The position numbers and the translations under genes are program-made. The notes below the pieces were generated by a model that was not told where the DNA came from, ran no database searches, and worked only from the letters and a program-made list of their open reading frames with translations. 49,558 nucleotides of DNA from Candidatus Eisenbacteria bacterium. GTDB taxonomy: Bacteria; Eisenbacteria; RBG-16-71-46; CAIMUX01; JAHJDP01. The stretch covers positions 1 to 49,558 of the forward strand of contig JAHJDP010000048.1 of assembly GCA_018831195.1 (NCBI GenBank), read 5' to 3'. Positions 24,793 to 33,555 of the stretch are shown here, piece after piece (the stretch's first letter is position 1; every line of letters begins with the position of its first letter).

Positions 24793-25499
24793 AGGGATCC
24801 CTAAAGGCGAGTTTGGAAGCTCTCCTCTTCGCCAGTCATCATCCATTATCAATAGATGCCGCCGCGGAGGCCATGGATCTTGATAAACAGACGATCAAGG
24901 ACGCGCTGGGAGAAATGATTCAAGATTTCGAATCCTCGGAGCGGGGTGTTCATCTTGTCGAAGTAGCCGGCGGATGGCAGATTTTGACCCGCCCCGAGCA
25001 GGCGCCCTATGTCGAAAAGCTTCTCATCGGCCGCCGCCGCGCTCGGTTGAGCCGCGCCTCGTTGGAAACCCTGGCGGCCATCGCCTATAACCAGCCCATC
25101 ACCAGGGGGGAGATAGATACTTTGCGAGGGGTTGATTCTTCGGGCGCCTTGCGGACGATTCTCGAACGGGATCTTGTCGCGGTTAAAGGTAAATCGGATC
25201 GTATCGGGCGGCCGCTCATCTATGGGACGACGGCGACTTTTTTGGAATATTTCGGCCTGCCGTCCATAAATGACCTGCCCCAATTAGAGGATTTCGCCGC
25301 GCTGGTCGACCGGGATGCCGTGGAGGAAGAGGTCTCTTCGGCTGAAGCGGGCGATGCAGCGGCCCAGGAAGCTTCTCATGATGAAGATGCTGAAGCTCCA
25401 GAGATAGAAAATGATGATGAGGCCGTTGAATTGGAAGCCGGATTAGAAGCGTTGGATTTCGAGGAAGAAGTCCAGGAAAGCCCACCCCCATCCCCCTAA
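24789..25499 (+). CDS. scpB: Segregation and condensation protein B
   Basis: 236 residues. Two winged-helix domains are visible: ASLEALLFASHHPLSIDAAAEAM, with RGVHLVEVAGGWQILTRPE, and then LSRASLETLAAIAYNQPITRGEIDTLRGVDSSGALRTIL, with GRPLIYGTTATFLEYFGLPS. ScpB dimers bind ScpA in the SMC complex. The last 55 residues are a low-complexity acidic Ala/Glu/Asp tail of a kind seen in several proteins of this genome (also ribosomal protein S1). Translation is coupled to scpA. Confidence 0.96.
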   Translation: MKGSLKASLEALLFASHHPLSIDAAAEAMDLDKQTIKDALGEMIQDFESSERGVHLVEVAGGWQILTRPEQAPYVEKLLIGRRRARLSRASLETLAAIAYNQPITRGEIDTLRGVDSSGALRTILERDLVAVKGKSDRIGRPLIYGTTATFLEYFGLPSINDLPQLEDFAALVDRDAVEEEVSSAEAGDAAAQEASHDEDAEAPEIENDDEAVELEAGLEALDFEEEVQESPPPSP

Positions 25500-25506
25500 G
25501 GTACCG

Positions 25507-26280
25507 ATGAACAACGGGTCAGACGACGATCGTTTTTTGGGTATCCGCTTGAATCGTTATCTCGCTCTCTGCGGCGTCACCTCCCGGCGGAAAGCTCTTG
25601 TACAAATCCAGGAAGGACGGGTCACGGTCAACGGAGAAAAAATTCTGGAGCCCTCCGTCCGCATCATTCCCGGACGCGATGATGTCAGATATGATGGCCG
25701 CTTGATCTCCGCGCCGGAGGAGTGGATCGTCCTGGCCTTCAACAAACCGCCGGGATTCATCACCGCGCGATCCGATACCCACGGACGATCGACTATCATG
25801 GATGTTCTCGGCGGAACCGGCGCCGCGGTTTTTCCCGTCGGCCGGCTGGATCGGGATTCCGAGGGGCTTTTGCTATTGACCAACTGCGGGGATTTGGCGC
25901 ATGCGCTCCTGCATCCCCGCTATGGCATCCAGCGGGACTATCTTACGGTGCTGCAGTGGGAACCCTCTGATCAGGATATAAAGAAATTGCAGGAAGGCGT
26001 TTCTATCGGGCCGGGGGAGTGGGTGCAGCCGGAATCGGTCAAGCGGGGGGGCGCCAAAACAGCCCTCCGCATTGTCCTGACCGAGGGGAAGAAGCGGGAA
26101 GTCCGCCGGATGGTGCAGGCCGTGGGGCACCGGGTCATCCGTCTGGTCCGTCTTTCCTTCGCGGGGATCGAGTTGGGGGATCTTCCTTCAGGGAAAACCA
26201 GGCCGCTGACCCCGAGAGAGCGAAAGATGCTTGAGGAAATGACCGGTGTTGATTTGGGCCCGCTACCCTGGATCGAATAG
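25507..26280 (+). CDS. rluB: Pseudouridine synthase of the RsuA/RluB family
   Basis: 257 residues: an N-terminal S4 RNA-binding domain (IRLNRYLALCGVTSRRKALVQIQEGRVTVNG) and a catalytic domain with the active-site Asp in PVGRLDRDSEGLLLLTN, plus KREVRRMVQAVGHRVIRLVR. It should convert a uridine in 23S rRNA helix 90 (RluB, U2605 in E. coli) or a related site. The position after scpA-scpB is a frequent bacterial arrangement that favours RluB. The start is seven bases after the scpB stop. Confidence 0.92.
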   Translation: MNNGSDDDRFLGIRLNRYLALCGVTSRRKALVQIQEGRVTVNGEKILEPSVRIIPGRDDVRYDGRLISAPEEWIVLAFNKPPGFITARSDTHGRSTIMDVLGGTGAAVFPVGRLDRDSEGLLLLTNCGDLAHALLHPRYGIQRDYLTVLQWEPSDQDIKKLQEGVSIGPGEWVQPESVKRGGAKTALRIVLTEGKKREVRRMVQAVGHRVIRLVRLSFAGIELGDLPSGKTRPLTPRERKMLEEMTGVDLGPLPWIE

Positions 26281-26291
26281 GGAGATATTCC

Positions 26292-27590
26292 GTGACCTTG
26301 ACATTGAGGAGTGAACCCGGCCCTCCACTCTCGGGGCGGACGCGGGTAACCCCCGATAAGTCGATGACGCACCGGGCCGTGCTTTTGGGCGCCATCGCCA
26401 AGGGTGTCAGCCGGATAGCGAGGCCCAACTCCGGCGGCGATTGCCGGGCGACCGCCGAGGCGGCGCGGGCGCTCGGCGCAAAAACCCGGCTCACCGATGA
26501 GGAATGGGTGATTGAGGGATGTGAGGGTATCTTTCAGGAACCGGATCATGTTCTCGATATGGGGAATTCCGGCACCGGTATCCGGCTTCTGGCCGGCCTC
26601 CTATCAACCCAGCCCTTTCTTGCGATCCTGACGGGGGACTTGAGCCTTCGCTCCCGGCCGATGAGCCGGGTGGCCGACCCCCTGAGGGCGATGGGGGCCA
26701 CGATCCTCTCCCGGAAGGGCGGCCGCGCGCCGCTCGCCATCCTGGGGGGGCGCTGCCACCCGATCTCATATGAGATGCCGGTCGCCAGCGCCCAGGTGAA
26801 GAGCGCCCTCCTCCTGGCCGGTCTCGGCGCCGCACCGGGGGAATTGGTCGTCACGGAACCCGGTCCCGCCCGCGATCATACCGAACGATTGTTAAAGTAT
26901 CTTGGCGTTCCGATATTCGTGGAGGGATCCCGCATCAAACTCAAGACACCGGCCGCCATCCCTTCATTTGAATGGACGATCCCCGGAGATCCCTCCGCAG
27001 CCGCCTTTTACATTGTGGCGGCTCTCATTGCGCCGGGGTCCGAGCTTGTCCTTGAGGACGTCGCACTCAATCCGCGGCGTATCGGATTCCTCAATGTGCT
27101 GAGACAGATGGGGGCCGCGATTGAAATCTCGCCCCGTGGCGAACAAGAACCCGAGCCGCGCGGCGATATCACGGTTAAACATTGCGGTTTGAAGGGAATT
27201 ACGGTGCCGGGCGAAGCGGCGGTCACCTTTATCGATGAGGTGCCTGTTTTATCTGTGGCCGCGGCCTTCGCTGAGGGGGAGACGGTCTTTCAAGGCCTGG
27301 ATGAACTGCGGCACAAGGAGTCGGACCGGCTGGCGACAACAGCCAAGATGATACGTGATCTGGGGGGCGCCGTGGAAGAAACGGCCGACGGCCTCACCCT
27401 GCATGGAGGGGCGGGCGGTCTGCGGGGTGGAGTGGTGGAGAGCTTTAACGATCATCGCATCGCCATGTCCGGTCTTGTGGCCGGGTGCGCCGCGCGGGAG
27501 AGTGTGACGGTGCACGGCGGGGAGTCGATCTCGACTTCTGATCCCGCCTTTATTGAAACGTTGGCTGGATTAAGATCGATTCCACAATGA
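26292..27590 (+). CDS. aroA: 3-phosphoshikimate 1-carboxyvinyltransferase (EPSP synthase)
   Basis: 432 residues starting with GTG. It catalyses the sixth shikimate step, joining shikimate 3-phosphate and phosphoenolpyruvate. Signatures are DKSMTHRAVLLGAIAKG, the PEP-site loop DMGNSGTGIRLLAGLL, DLSLRSRPM, the segment with Ala-Gln-Val-Lys-Ser-Ala, GDPSAAAFYIVAA, and the C-terminal LRHKESDRL and FNDHRIAMS. The GNSGTGIR loop, rather than GNAGTAMRP, places it near class II-type enzymes, which tend to be less sensitive to glyphosate; sensitivity itself cannot be read here. It is in the operon scpA to rpsA. Confidence 0.97.
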   Translation: MTLTLRSEPGPPLSGRTRVTPDKSMTHRAVLLGAIAKGVSRIARPNSGGDCRATAEAARALGAKTRLTDEEWVIEGCEGIFQEPDHVLDMGNSGTGIRLLAGLLSTQPFLAILTGDLSLRSRPMSRVADPLRAMGATILSRKGGRAPLAILGGRCHPISYEMPVASAQVKSALLLAGLGAAPGELVVTEPGPARDHTERLLKYLGVPIFVEGSRIKLKTPAAIPSFEWTIPGDPSAAAFYIVAALIAPGSELVLEDVALNPRRIGFLNVLRQMGAAIEISPRGEQEPEPRGDITVKHCGLKGITVPGEAAVTFIDEVPVLSVAAAFAEGETVFQGLDELRHKESDRLATTAKMIRDLGGAVEETADGLTLHGGAGGLRGGVVESFNDHRIAMSGLVAGCAARESVTVHGGESISTSDPAFIETLAGLRSIPQ

Positions 27591-27612
27591 TCTTTTAGGA
27601 TAAGGATCTCTC

Positions 27613-28296
27613 ATGACGCCGGATATCATTGCTATCGACGGCCCCGCGGGAACAGGCAAGACGACCAGCGCCGCCGGTGTGGCCCATGAACTCGGGTTCG
27701 CCTATATCGACAGCGGAGCGGTTTATCGGGCGATCGCCGTCGCCGCCGTCGATGCCGGTATTGAGAACCTCCCGGATCCCCGCGTTGATGCGCTGCTGAC
27801 CCAGGTCACGGTAACCGCTGACACGTCCGCCGGGCTCTTTCGTGTTTTTGTCAATGGGGATGAGGTGACGGCCCGGCTGCGCGAGCCCCGGGTTTCAAAC
27901 CTCTCATCCGTTCTGGCCGTCCGGGTCGATGTCCGCGAGAAGGTTGATCGGGTTCTCCATCGCTTGGCGGAATCCCAATCCGTCGTGATTGAAGGGCGCG
28001 ATATCGGGACGGTGGTCTTTCCCGATGCCATCCTTAAAATCTTTCTTACCGCGGACCGTCGTGAGCGGGCTCAGCGGCGTTTGAAAGACCTGGAAAAATT
28101 AGGATCCGCACCATCCGTGGATGAGGTCGAGGAAGAAATCGCCGAGCGCGATAGCAGGGATTCGGGACGGGCGGTGGCTCCGCTGAAGCGGCATCCCGAC
28201 GCCATTGTTATCGATACCACGGCCATGACGCCGGCGGAACAAATTCAATGTATTGTACAAGCCTATCGCCGGCGCCGCGCGCCGGGCGGTCTGTGA
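27613..28296 (+). CDS. cmk: Cytidylate kinase
   Basis: 227 residues, the full family length. The P-loop IDGPAGTGKTTSA, GFAYIDSGAVYRAIA, the CMP-binding region RVSNLSSVLAVR, GRDIGTVVFPDA and LTADRRERAQRR are all present. It phosphorylates CMP and dCMP using ATP. It lies between aroA and plsC ahead of rpsA, an order seen in many bacteria. Confidence 0.97.
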   Translation: MTPDIIAIDGPAGTGKTTSAAGVAHELGFAYIDSGAVYRAIAVAAVDAGIENLPDPRVDALLTQVTVTADTSAGLFRVFVNGDEVTARLREPRVSNLSSVLAVRVDVREKVDRVLHRLAESQSVVIEGRDIGTVVFPDAILKIFLTADRRERAQRRLKDLEKLGSAPSVDEVEEEIAERDSRDSGRAVAPLKRHPDAIVIDTTAMTPAEQIQCIVQAYRRRRAPGGL

Positions 28297-28347
28297 GATC
28301 CGGCGCCATGAGCCGGACTGCGGGCGGGATCGACGGAGTATGAACTG

Positions 28348-28956
28348 ATGCATGGCATGCCGTTTCACTATTTTTTGATATGGCGGTTTGTCCGTACGAT
28401 CGGTGTCGTCTTTCTCGGCCTCCGTTCCGAACCGCCGAAACCGGTCCTCCCGGAGGGCGGGTGTCTTCTGGCGGCCAACCATAAAAGCTACCTCGATCCT
28501 CCCATGATCTCGGTCGTCCTCTTTGAGGCGATCCACTTTCTGTCGAAGATTGAGCTCTTCCGCGTTCCGGTTCTCGGCCCTCTCATCCGGTCCCTCGGAG
28601 CCCTGCCTGTAAAACGGGGAGCGGTCGATCTCAGGAGCATCAAGATCTATGTCAACGCCCTTCGGACCGGCCGGCCGGTTCTGATCTTCCCCGAGGGAAC
28701 CCGCAGGCCCGAGCCCGGTTTTCGAAAGCCGCGCGGCGGGGTGGCCTTCCTGGCCAGAATGGCAGGTGTCCCGGTCGTCCCCATTTATATCGGTGGCACA
28801 TCAGGTTGGTGGAAAGCCCTGATCCGCAAGCGAAGGGTCACCGTGCGGTTCGGAGAGCCCATCCATCCTGGGGATGAGGATGAGAAGATCTTCAGCCAAA
28901 GGGTCATGCAAGCGATTGCCAAAATGGCCGATCCTATCGATCGAAATAGCGAATAA
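28348..28956 (+). CDS. plsC: 1-acyl-sn-glycerol-3-phosphate acyltransferase (PlsC family)
   Basis: 202 residues. The catalytic HX4D motif (NHKSYLDP) near residue 46, SKIELFRVPVLGPLIRSLGALPVKRG, the glycerolphosphate-binding FPEGTRR, and GVAFLARMAGVPVVPIYI are typical. It transfers an acyl chain to lysophosphatidate at the inner membrane. An N-terminal hydrophobic stretch (FHYFLIWRFVRTIGVVFLGL) can anchor it. It follows cmk by 51 bases and precedes rpsA; fusion or linkage of cmk, plsC and rpsA is known from other phyla. Confidence 0.93.
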   Translation: MHGMPFHYFLIWRFVRTIGVVFLGLRSEPPKPVLPEGGCLLAANHKSYLDPPMISVVLFEAIHFLSKIELFRVPVLGPLIRSLGALPVKRGAVDLRSIKIYVNALRTGRPVLIFPEGTRRPEPGFRKPRGGVAFLARMAGVPVVPIYIGGTSGWWKALIRKRRVTVRFGEPIHPGDEDEKIFSQRVMQAIAKMADPIDRNSE

Positions 28957-28961
28957 GGGGA

Positions 28962-28988
28962 TTGAGACCGGAACGTCCTTGATATAAT
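28962..28988 (+). promoter_or_regulatory. Promoter of rpsA
   Basis: A perfect TATAAT at 28983-28988 is preceded by TTGAGA at 28962-28967 with a 15-base spacer, shorter than ideal. It would give rpsA its own transcript in addition to read-through from plsC, with a leader of about 66 bases. Confidence 0.5.
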
Positions 28989-29060
28989 CTGCTGAGATAC
29001 CCGGCCAGGGCTGCGGCTCGGCGGCCGGGAATTTTAAATGCAAGGAGGAAGTTTACCAAA

Positions 29061-31133
29061 ATGTCCGAAAACCAAAAACAACCCGAGGAAGAAAGCCCGG
29101 CCACGGAGAGTCGCAGGATTCCCAAGGCGGCTGGAGTCATGACCGGCGTCGCCGAGAGGACAAGAAACGTCGGCATCTTCGATACTTCCGAGGACGATGA
29201 TGATGATGATCTGGATTCCATGTCCGAGGGTCGCAGGGGTAGCGGGAGACCCAAACCAAAACCCAAAATCCTGAACCGCGACGCGGAAGAGATGGAGAAC
29301 CCGGAAGAAATCGAAGAACTGGCTTCACTCGTCGGCATGTACGAGGACTCCCTGAGCCATCTCGAAGAGGGTGAGATTCTCAAGGGCAGGATTATCCGGG
29401 TGGATGAGAAAGACGTGCTTGTGGACATCGGTTTCAAATCCGAAGGGATTATAGCCATTTCGGAATTCTCTGAGCTCGACACAATAAAAGTCGGCGACAC
29501 GATCGATGTCTTCCTTGAGAGGCTTGAGAATCAGGACGGACTCGTTGTTCTGTCCAAGCAGCGGGCCGACTTCGTCAAGGTATGGGACCGCGTCAAGGAT
29601 GCCGCGGAAAAGGGCGAAGTTGTCGAGGGGCGGTTGGTCAAAAAGATCAAAGGCGGGTTTGTCGTCGATTTGTTCGGCGTCGAAGCCTTTCTCCCCGGCT
29701 CGCAAGTTGCGCTTCGGCCTTCTCAATCCGTCGAAGGCTTGATGAATGAGACATTAAAGTTCAAAATCATCAAGTTGAACAAGCGACGTCGTAATATCGT
29801 CGTCTCCCGCAGGCTGGTTCTCGAAGAGGAGCGGGCCTGGGCCAAGACGAACATTCTCAAAGAGCTGGAAGTCGGTCAGATCCGCGAGGGATTTGTCAAA
29901 AACATCACAGATTTCGGCGCCTTTGTGGATCTCGGCGGTATTGACGGGCTCTTGCACATTACAGACATGTCTTGGGGCCGCATCCGGCACCCGAGCGAAG
30001 TCCTTAATGTGGGTGACAAAATCGAGGTCAAGGTTCTTTCCTTTGATCCGGATCGCGAGAGGATCAGTCTCGGTCTGAAGCAGCTGTCGGAGTACCCTTG
30101 GGAGCGGGTGGAAGAGAAATACCCCGTGGGTTCAAAACTCTCCGGCCGGGTGGTGAGTCTCACCGATTACGGCGCCTTTGTTGAATTGGAAAAGGGCGTT
30201 GAAGGACTCATCCACGTCTCCGAGATGTCCTGGACAAAGCATGTTCGCCATCCGTCCAAGATCCTCCAGGAGAATCATGAAGTTGAATGCATGGTTCTCA
30301 AAGTAGACAAAGAGAATGAAAAAATCTCTCTGGGTCTAAAGCAGGTGGAACCCGATCCATGGCTCACCCTGGACGAAAAATATCCGATTAATTCAGTGGT
30401 TGAGGGGAAGGTTCGCAACCTCACCAATTTCGGCGCCTTTGTCGAGTTGGAAGAGGGGATCGACGGATTGGTGCATATCTCCGACCTTTCCTGGACTCGC
30501 CGCGTCGGCCACCCCAGTGAGGTGGTAAAGAAGAGCCAGGATGTCAGTGTGCGCGTTCTTGCCATTGATAAAGTCGCAAGAAGAATCTCTCTCGGTCTCA
30601 AGCAGGTTGAGGATGATCCGTGGCCTCAACTGATCGAAACCTTCACCATCGGAGCCGTCGCCAAACCCGTTGTCAACAAGATCACCGATAAAGGGTTGGT
30701 TGTGATGCTCGAAGACAAGGTGGAAGGATTCATTCCAGTGGCGCATCTCGGGATCGACAAGATCAAGGATCCCGCGGATCACTTCAAAGAAGGGGATGAG
30801 CTCGACGCCAAGGTTCTGCGGGTCGATTCGGTCAACCACCGGATCCTTCTCTCTGTGAAGGCTTATTATGAAGATCAGGAGAAGGAAACCCTCGAGGAAT
30901 TCCAGACGAAATTTGGAAAGAGGGGGCAGACGGTAGGGGATGCGATCGGAGACGCTGCGGAGGCGGGCGATGAATCCGAGGCCGAAGGGTCCTCATCAGA
31001 GGGCACTGATGAGATCGCCGACTTGGTGGATGAAGCGGTGGAAACCGATGAATCCGCCGGCAAGGCGGTCGATGAGGAGACCCCCGAGGCCGAGGCGGCT
31101 GAAGATTCCAAGGATACCCCACCGGCTGATTAG
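29061..31133 (+). CDS. rpsA: 30S ribosomal protein S1
   Basis: 690 residues, longer than the usual 550-580. AAGGAGG precedes the ATG by 12 bases. Six S1 (OB-fold) domains follow one another from about residue 101: EILKGRIIRVDEKDVLVDIG, VVEGRLVKKIKGGFVVDL, IREGFVKNITDFGAFVDLGG, KLSGRVVSLTDYGAFVELEK, VVEGKVRNLTNFGAFVELEE and VAKPVVNKITDKGLVVMLED. The first two bind the ribosome and the others bind mRNA in known S1. The first 100 residues are an extra acidic and basic extension with a run of six Asp (45-50) and a KPKPK stretch. The last 70 residues are an acidic Ala/Glu/Asp tail. Confidence 0.97.
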   Translation: MSENQKQPEEESPATESRRIPKAAGVMTGVAERTRNVGIFDTSEDDDDDDLDSMSEGRRGSGRPKPKPKILNRDAEEMENPEEIEELASLVGMYEDSLSHLEEGEILKGRIIRVDEKDVLVDIGFKSEGIIAISEFSELDTIKVGDTIDVFLERLENQDGLVVLSKQRADFVKVWDRVKDAAEKGEVVEGRLVKKIKGGFVVDLFGVEAFLPGSQVALRPSQSVEGLMNETLKFKIIKLNKRRRNIVVSRRLVLEEERAWAKTNILKELEVGQIREGFVKNITDFGAFVDLGGIDGLLHITDMSWGRIRHPSEVLNVGDKIEVKVLSFDPDRERISLGLKQLSEYPWERVEEKYPVGSKLSGRVVSLTDYGAFVELEKGVEGLIHVSEMSWTKHVRHPSKILQENHEVECMVLKVDKENEKISLGLKQVEPDPWLTLDEKYPINSVVEGKVRNLTNFGAFVELEEGIDGLVHISDLSWTRRVGHPSEVVKKSQDVSVRVLAIDKVARRISLGLKQVEDDPWPQLIETFTIGAVAKPVVNKITDKGLVVMLEDKVEGFIPVAHLGIDKIKDPADHFKEGDELDAKVLRVDSVNHRILLSVKAYYEDQEKETLEEFQTKFGKRGQTVGDAIGDAAEAGDESEAEGSSSEGTDEIADLVDEAVETDESAGKAVDEETPEAEAAEDSKDTPPAD

Positions 31134-31157
31134 CCAAGAGGCTGGTGGTCTGTAACG

Positions 31158-31186
31158 GGGGCGGCCTTTTGGCCGCCCCTTTTTTT
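31158..31186 (+). terminator. Rho-independent terminator after rpsA
   Basis: GGGGCGGCC (31158-31166) pairs with GGCCGCCCC (31171-31179) around a TTTT loop and is followed by seven T residues. This is a textbook strong terminator that separates rpsA from lapA. Confidence 0.95.
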
Positions 31187-31206
31187 ATCCCGGTGCGGAG
31201 CCCGGC

Positions 31207-31235
31207 TTGAAGGGGGGCTGGGACCGTTCTAGAAT
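31207..31235 (+). promoter_or_regulatory. Promoter of the lapA-lapB operon
   Basis: TTGAAG (31207-31212) and TAGAAT (31230-31235) are separated by exactly 17 bases, just after the rpsA terminator and 38 bases before the lapA start. Confidence 0.65.
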
Positions 31236-31273
31236 GACGAAGGTCTAACTGTATCAGAGGAGGGAATATCACG

Positions 31274-31627
31274 GTGTGGTTTCTAAAGACTCTTGTTATT
31301 CTAATCGTTGTGCTGGTTCTGTTGTGGTGTTTGCTACCCAACATGAATACCAGCGCCACGATATCGGTCCTCTGGCCGGTGAGTCGTTCGCTGGAATTGC
31401 CACTGGCGATGGCCCTTTTCCTGGCCTATTTTTTAGGCATTCTCACCCTCTATGTGATCTCCCTTGCTCGGGATCTCCGGATGCGAACCCAATTCCATCG
31501 TCTGAAAAGAGAGAACAAACAGCTTCAGGAAGAGGTCAAGAGGATGCGCCGCGCCCCGATAGAGGAACTTGAAAAGAGCCTGGAACCCTCCGGAAGGAGG
31601 GGAATGAAGGATCGGCCGGAGGAGTGA
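31274..31627 (+). CDS. lapA: LapA-domain membrane protein
   Basis: 117 residues from GTG 31274 after GGAGGG. Two membrane helices (LVILIVVLVLLWCLLP and LPLAMALFLAYFLGILTLYVI) enclose a short loop with NTSATISVLWPV, the pattern of LapA (DUF1049). A charged coiled-coil follows (RLKRENKQLQEEVKRMRR). In enterobacteria LapA and LapB adjust LpxC turnover and lipopolysaccharide supply. Its stop overlaps the lapB start. Confidence 0.85.
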   Translation: MWFLKTLVILIVVLVLLWCLLPNMNTSATISVLWPVSRSLELPLAMALFLAYFLGILTLYVISLARDLRMRTQFHRLKRENKQLQEEVKRMRRAPIEELEKSLEPSGRRGMKDRPEE

Positions 31628-32790
31628 TGGGTGATCGCTATTTGATTCTGCTGGCCCTTCTTGCAGCGGGCGCCGCTGTTCTCATCATCGTTTTTCTCTT
31701 CAGGAAGGGGGGCGTGAGCCACAAGCCGGATCGTTCCGAGCTTTATCGGAATGTTTCAGAAGCGCTGGTCGAGGGCGATGTCACGCAAGCTCTCCGTCTC
31801 CTGCGGCGGATCGCTCTTGAATACTCCGACGATTGGAATTCCCAACTTCTATTGGGAGATCTCCTGAGAAGCTCGGGCCGAGCTCAAAAGGCGCTCCCCC
31901 TTCATCAGATGCTGGTCACGCAAGTTCCTGGAGATAGACAATCCATGGTTCGGATTTTTGAATCGGTCGCCCGGGACAACCTTGCTCTTGCGCTTCCAGA
32001 AAAGGCCCTGGATGCCGCTCATGAAATGCTGGAATTGGATCGTCAAAATACCACTGCACACGAAATCAGCTGGCGGGCCTATGATTCCCAGGGTGAATGG
32101 GAAGCGGCTTGGGATGAGCTTCAGCGCTTCTACAAAAGGGCGGAGGTCATCCCGGGAGGAGTTCCGTCGCCGGCGCTGTATAAGGTCTTTATGGGCCATA
32201 AGAGCCTTGAAAGCGGTGATCTGAAAAACGCCCAGCAGCATCTGCGTCTAGCCCTGCGTCTTGATCCGGAACTTCATCTGGCGAAAGTCTTTCTTGGCGA
32301 TACCAAAAGCCGGGGGGGGCATGAAAACGAGGCGATCGACCTTTGGAAGGATTTTGCGAAACACCGGCCCGACGACGCCGAGCTTGTCTTCGGACGTCTT
32401 GAACGAACACTCTTCGCCCTGGGTCGCTTCGGCGAGCTAAACGCCGTCTATGAAGATATCCTGGGTGACGATGCTGAACATCCGGGGGCTCTGGCCGCGC
32501 TGGCAAGAATGTGTATCAAACGGGGCATGTATGAGGAAGCCGACCGCTATCTTCAACTCCTTCACGAAAAGTTTCCTGAGGATCGGAGGGGGCGGCGGCT
32601 CCTGGTTGAATCCCTGCTGTCGGCGGGTAAAACGGCAGAAGCCCTGGAATATATGGAAACGTGGATGGAGGAGAATCCTACCCTCCAAACACAGTGCACC
32701 TCTTGCGGATACCGGGGTTCGGATCTTCTCATTCGTTGCCCTCAATGCAATGCTTGGCAGCATGCGCCGTCGGCACCTTCCATCCGGTAG
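31627..32790 (+). CDS. lapB: LapB-like TPR protein with C-terminal zinc ribbon
   Basis: 387 residues. One N-terminal membrane helix (LILLALLAAGAAVLIIVFLF) is followed by a string of TPR units through residue 345 and a rubredoxin-like metal site at the end (QCTSCGYRG ... RCPQCNAW). This is exactly the LapB (YciM) architecture. LapB is the adaptor that regulates FtsH-dependent degradation of LpxC. The ATG at 31627 overlaps the lapA stop; a GTG one codon earlier is possible. An intact metal site and the pairing with lapA support the assignment and imply that the cell makes lipopolysaccharide. Confidence 0.9.
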   Translation: MGDRYLILLALLAAGAAVLIIVFLFRKGGVSHKPDRSELYRNVSEALVEGDVTQALRLLRRIALEYSDDWNSQLLLGDLLRSSGRAQKALPLHQMLVTQVPGDRQSMVRIFESVARDNLALALPEKALDAAHEMLELDRQNTTAHEISWRAYDSQGEWEAAWDELQRFYKRAEVIPGGVPSPALYKVFMGHKSLESGDLKNAQQHLRLALRLDPELHLAKVFLGDTKSRGGHENEAIDLWKDFAKHRPDDAELVFGRLERTLFALGRFGELNAVYEDILGDDAEHPGALAALARMCIKRGMYEEADRYLQLLHEKFPEDRRGRRLLVESLLSAGKTAEALEYMETWMEENPTLQTQCTSCGYRGSDLLIRCPQCNAWQHAPSAPSIR

Positions 32791-33520
32791 AGGAAAGAGA
32801 GAGGCGCCCGGCCTGTCTCTTCTTCCGATTCTTTTTCTGGCTGGAATATTATGCTTATCCGCGGATCTCTCCCTTGCGCAAGCGCCAGTGGAACCTCCCG
32901 CCATAGATCCGTTGATGGGCGAATTCAGAGAGATTCTATCCAAGCCGACGCGATCAGAGATAGTGACACTGCTCAAGGAGTTCATTCGGCGTAGACCGGG
33001 GGCTCCGGCGGCCCGCCAGGCCCGTCTCTGGTTGCTTGAGGATGCTATCGTCGGGGGAGACTGGAATCGCCTCTCCGTCGATCTGGAGTCGATGGATTTG
33101 AATCTGTTTCCGACCGACTCAACCCTATCCCCGCGCCTGCGATACTTGATCTCGTTGTCTCAGTTCAAGTCAAGTCAAAGAGATACAGCATTTACTTCGT
33201 CTTCTTTCTCAGCCCCACGCCCTAATGACAGACCTCGTTATTCATGGGACGCTCTGAGGGATTGGATCGAAATCCGGAAGGCTCTTGATCGCCTTCCTGA
33301 TGAAAAGGGCCTGCGCCCCTATCTGGAGTGGGAAGGCGCCGCGCGCGCCACTGGTTTCTTCGGCCTCTGGATGGCAGGATTGAGCCTCACCCCGGAGGGA
33401 AGCCGGGCGAGGAAAGCCCTCGGAGATCTTATCCAGCGGCACGGGAGATCGCTGACAGGTTCTTTGGAGGGGGTTTGGCTCGAACGGACGCAGCCTAGAG
33501 ACGGGTCCCCCCAAAAGTAG
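32762..33520 (+). CDS. Exported helical protein, function unknown
   Basis: 252 residues from ATG 32762, within the end of lapB (29-base overlap); ATG 32750 is an alternative. A signal peptide (LSLLPILFLAGILCLSADLSLAQ) is followed by a protein rich in charged helices (MGEFREILSKPTRSEIVTLLKEFI, QARLWLLEDAIVGG, EGAARATGFFGLWMAGLSL). The repeat spacing is reminiscent of solenoid proteins, but no family is recognised. Its overlap with lapB suggests co-expression and an envelope role. Confidence 0.7.
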   Translation: MRRRHLPSGRGKREAPGLSLLPILFLAGILCLSADLSLAQAPVEPPAIDPLMGEFREILSKPTRSEIVTLLKEFIRRRPGAPAARQARLWLLEDAIVGGDWNRLSVDLESMDLNLFPTDSTLSPRLRYLISLSQFKSSQRDTAFTSSSFSAPRPNDRPRYSWDALRDWIEIRKALDRLPDEKGLRPYLEWEGAARATGFFGLWMAGLSLTPEGSRARKALGDLIQRHGRSLTGSLEGVWLERTQPRDGSPQK

Positions 33521-33555
33521 ACGAAAAGCGATAAGACGAAAATGATGTTGGAATT

